A DNA stretch of 6,057 bases. Origin: Desulfobacteraceae bacterium. GTDB lineage: Bacteria > Desulfobacterota > DSM-4660 > Desulfatiglandales > Desulfatiglandaceae. The translations under genes and the position numbers were made by a program. The stretch is taken from the NCBI GenBank assembly GCA_030642205.1, contig DAOWOF010000150.1, forward strand, positions 1-6,057, given 5' to 3'. The notes below the pieces were generated by a model. It was given only the letters and a program-made list of their open reading frames with translations. It had not been told where the DNA came from and did not search any database. How positions within the stretch are numbered: the stretch's first letter is position 1; every line of letters begins with the position of its first letter. This document shows positions 6,051 to 6,057 of the stretch, one piece after another.

Positions 6051-6057
6051 AAAAAAG

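Overview
The window reads as a bacterial chromosomal segment of moderate to low G+C content (judged by eye) with all supported genes on the + strand and tightly packed. The gene content suggests an anaerobic or syntrophic member of the former Deltaproteobacteria (Desulfobacterota). It combines paired class III CoA-transferases with a crotonase, an indirect (GatCAB) route to Asn-/Gln-tRNA, and a soluble Hanks-type kinase joined to a cyclic-nucleotide domain. That assignment is inference from gene content, not from a phylogenetic marker.

Left half (1-2950), acyl-CoA metabolism: the 3' part of a class III (CaiB/BaiF) CoA-transferase gene is followed 15 nt later by a complete second member of the family. 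The second protein keeps the catalytic aspartate; the first has tyrosine at the aligned position. The pair therefore looks like a heteromeric enzyme with one catalytic and one non-catalytic subunit, as proposed for benzylsuccinate CoA-transferase-type systems. After a 94-nt gap comes an enoyl-CoA hydratase with both catalytic glutamates. Together these could activate an organic acid to its CoA thioester and hydrate the enoyl-CoA formed later. The substrate cannot be read from the sequence, and the acyl-CoA dehydrogenase needed between the two steps is not in the window.

Middle (2948-3200), intergenic: a 124-nt nested inverted repeat begins at the stop codon of the hydratase gene. One of its 20-nt arms recurs as a solo copy at 2117-2136, in front of the hydratase gene. 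Both same-orientation copies are followed at nearly the same distance by TAATAT, so this may be a small mobile element that carries a promoter. A strong Shine-Dalgarno-like sequence just upstream of gatA serves no frame of gatA but could drive a 20-codon leader ORF.

Right half (3201-6057), translation and signalling: gatA encodes a full-length aspartyl/glutamyl-tRNA amidotransferase A subunit with an intact Lys-cisSer-Ser triad. Neither gatC nor gatB is adjacent within the window. The gatA stop overlaps the start of the next gene (ATGA), which encodes a 428-residue Ser/Thr kinase with an N-terminal kinase domain and a C-terminal cNMP-binding domain, both with key residues intact. A possible 31-codon ORF overlaps the kinase stop at the right edge. 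The kinase fusion, its coupling to gatA, the CoA-transferase subunit asymmetry and the repeat are the points most worth following up.
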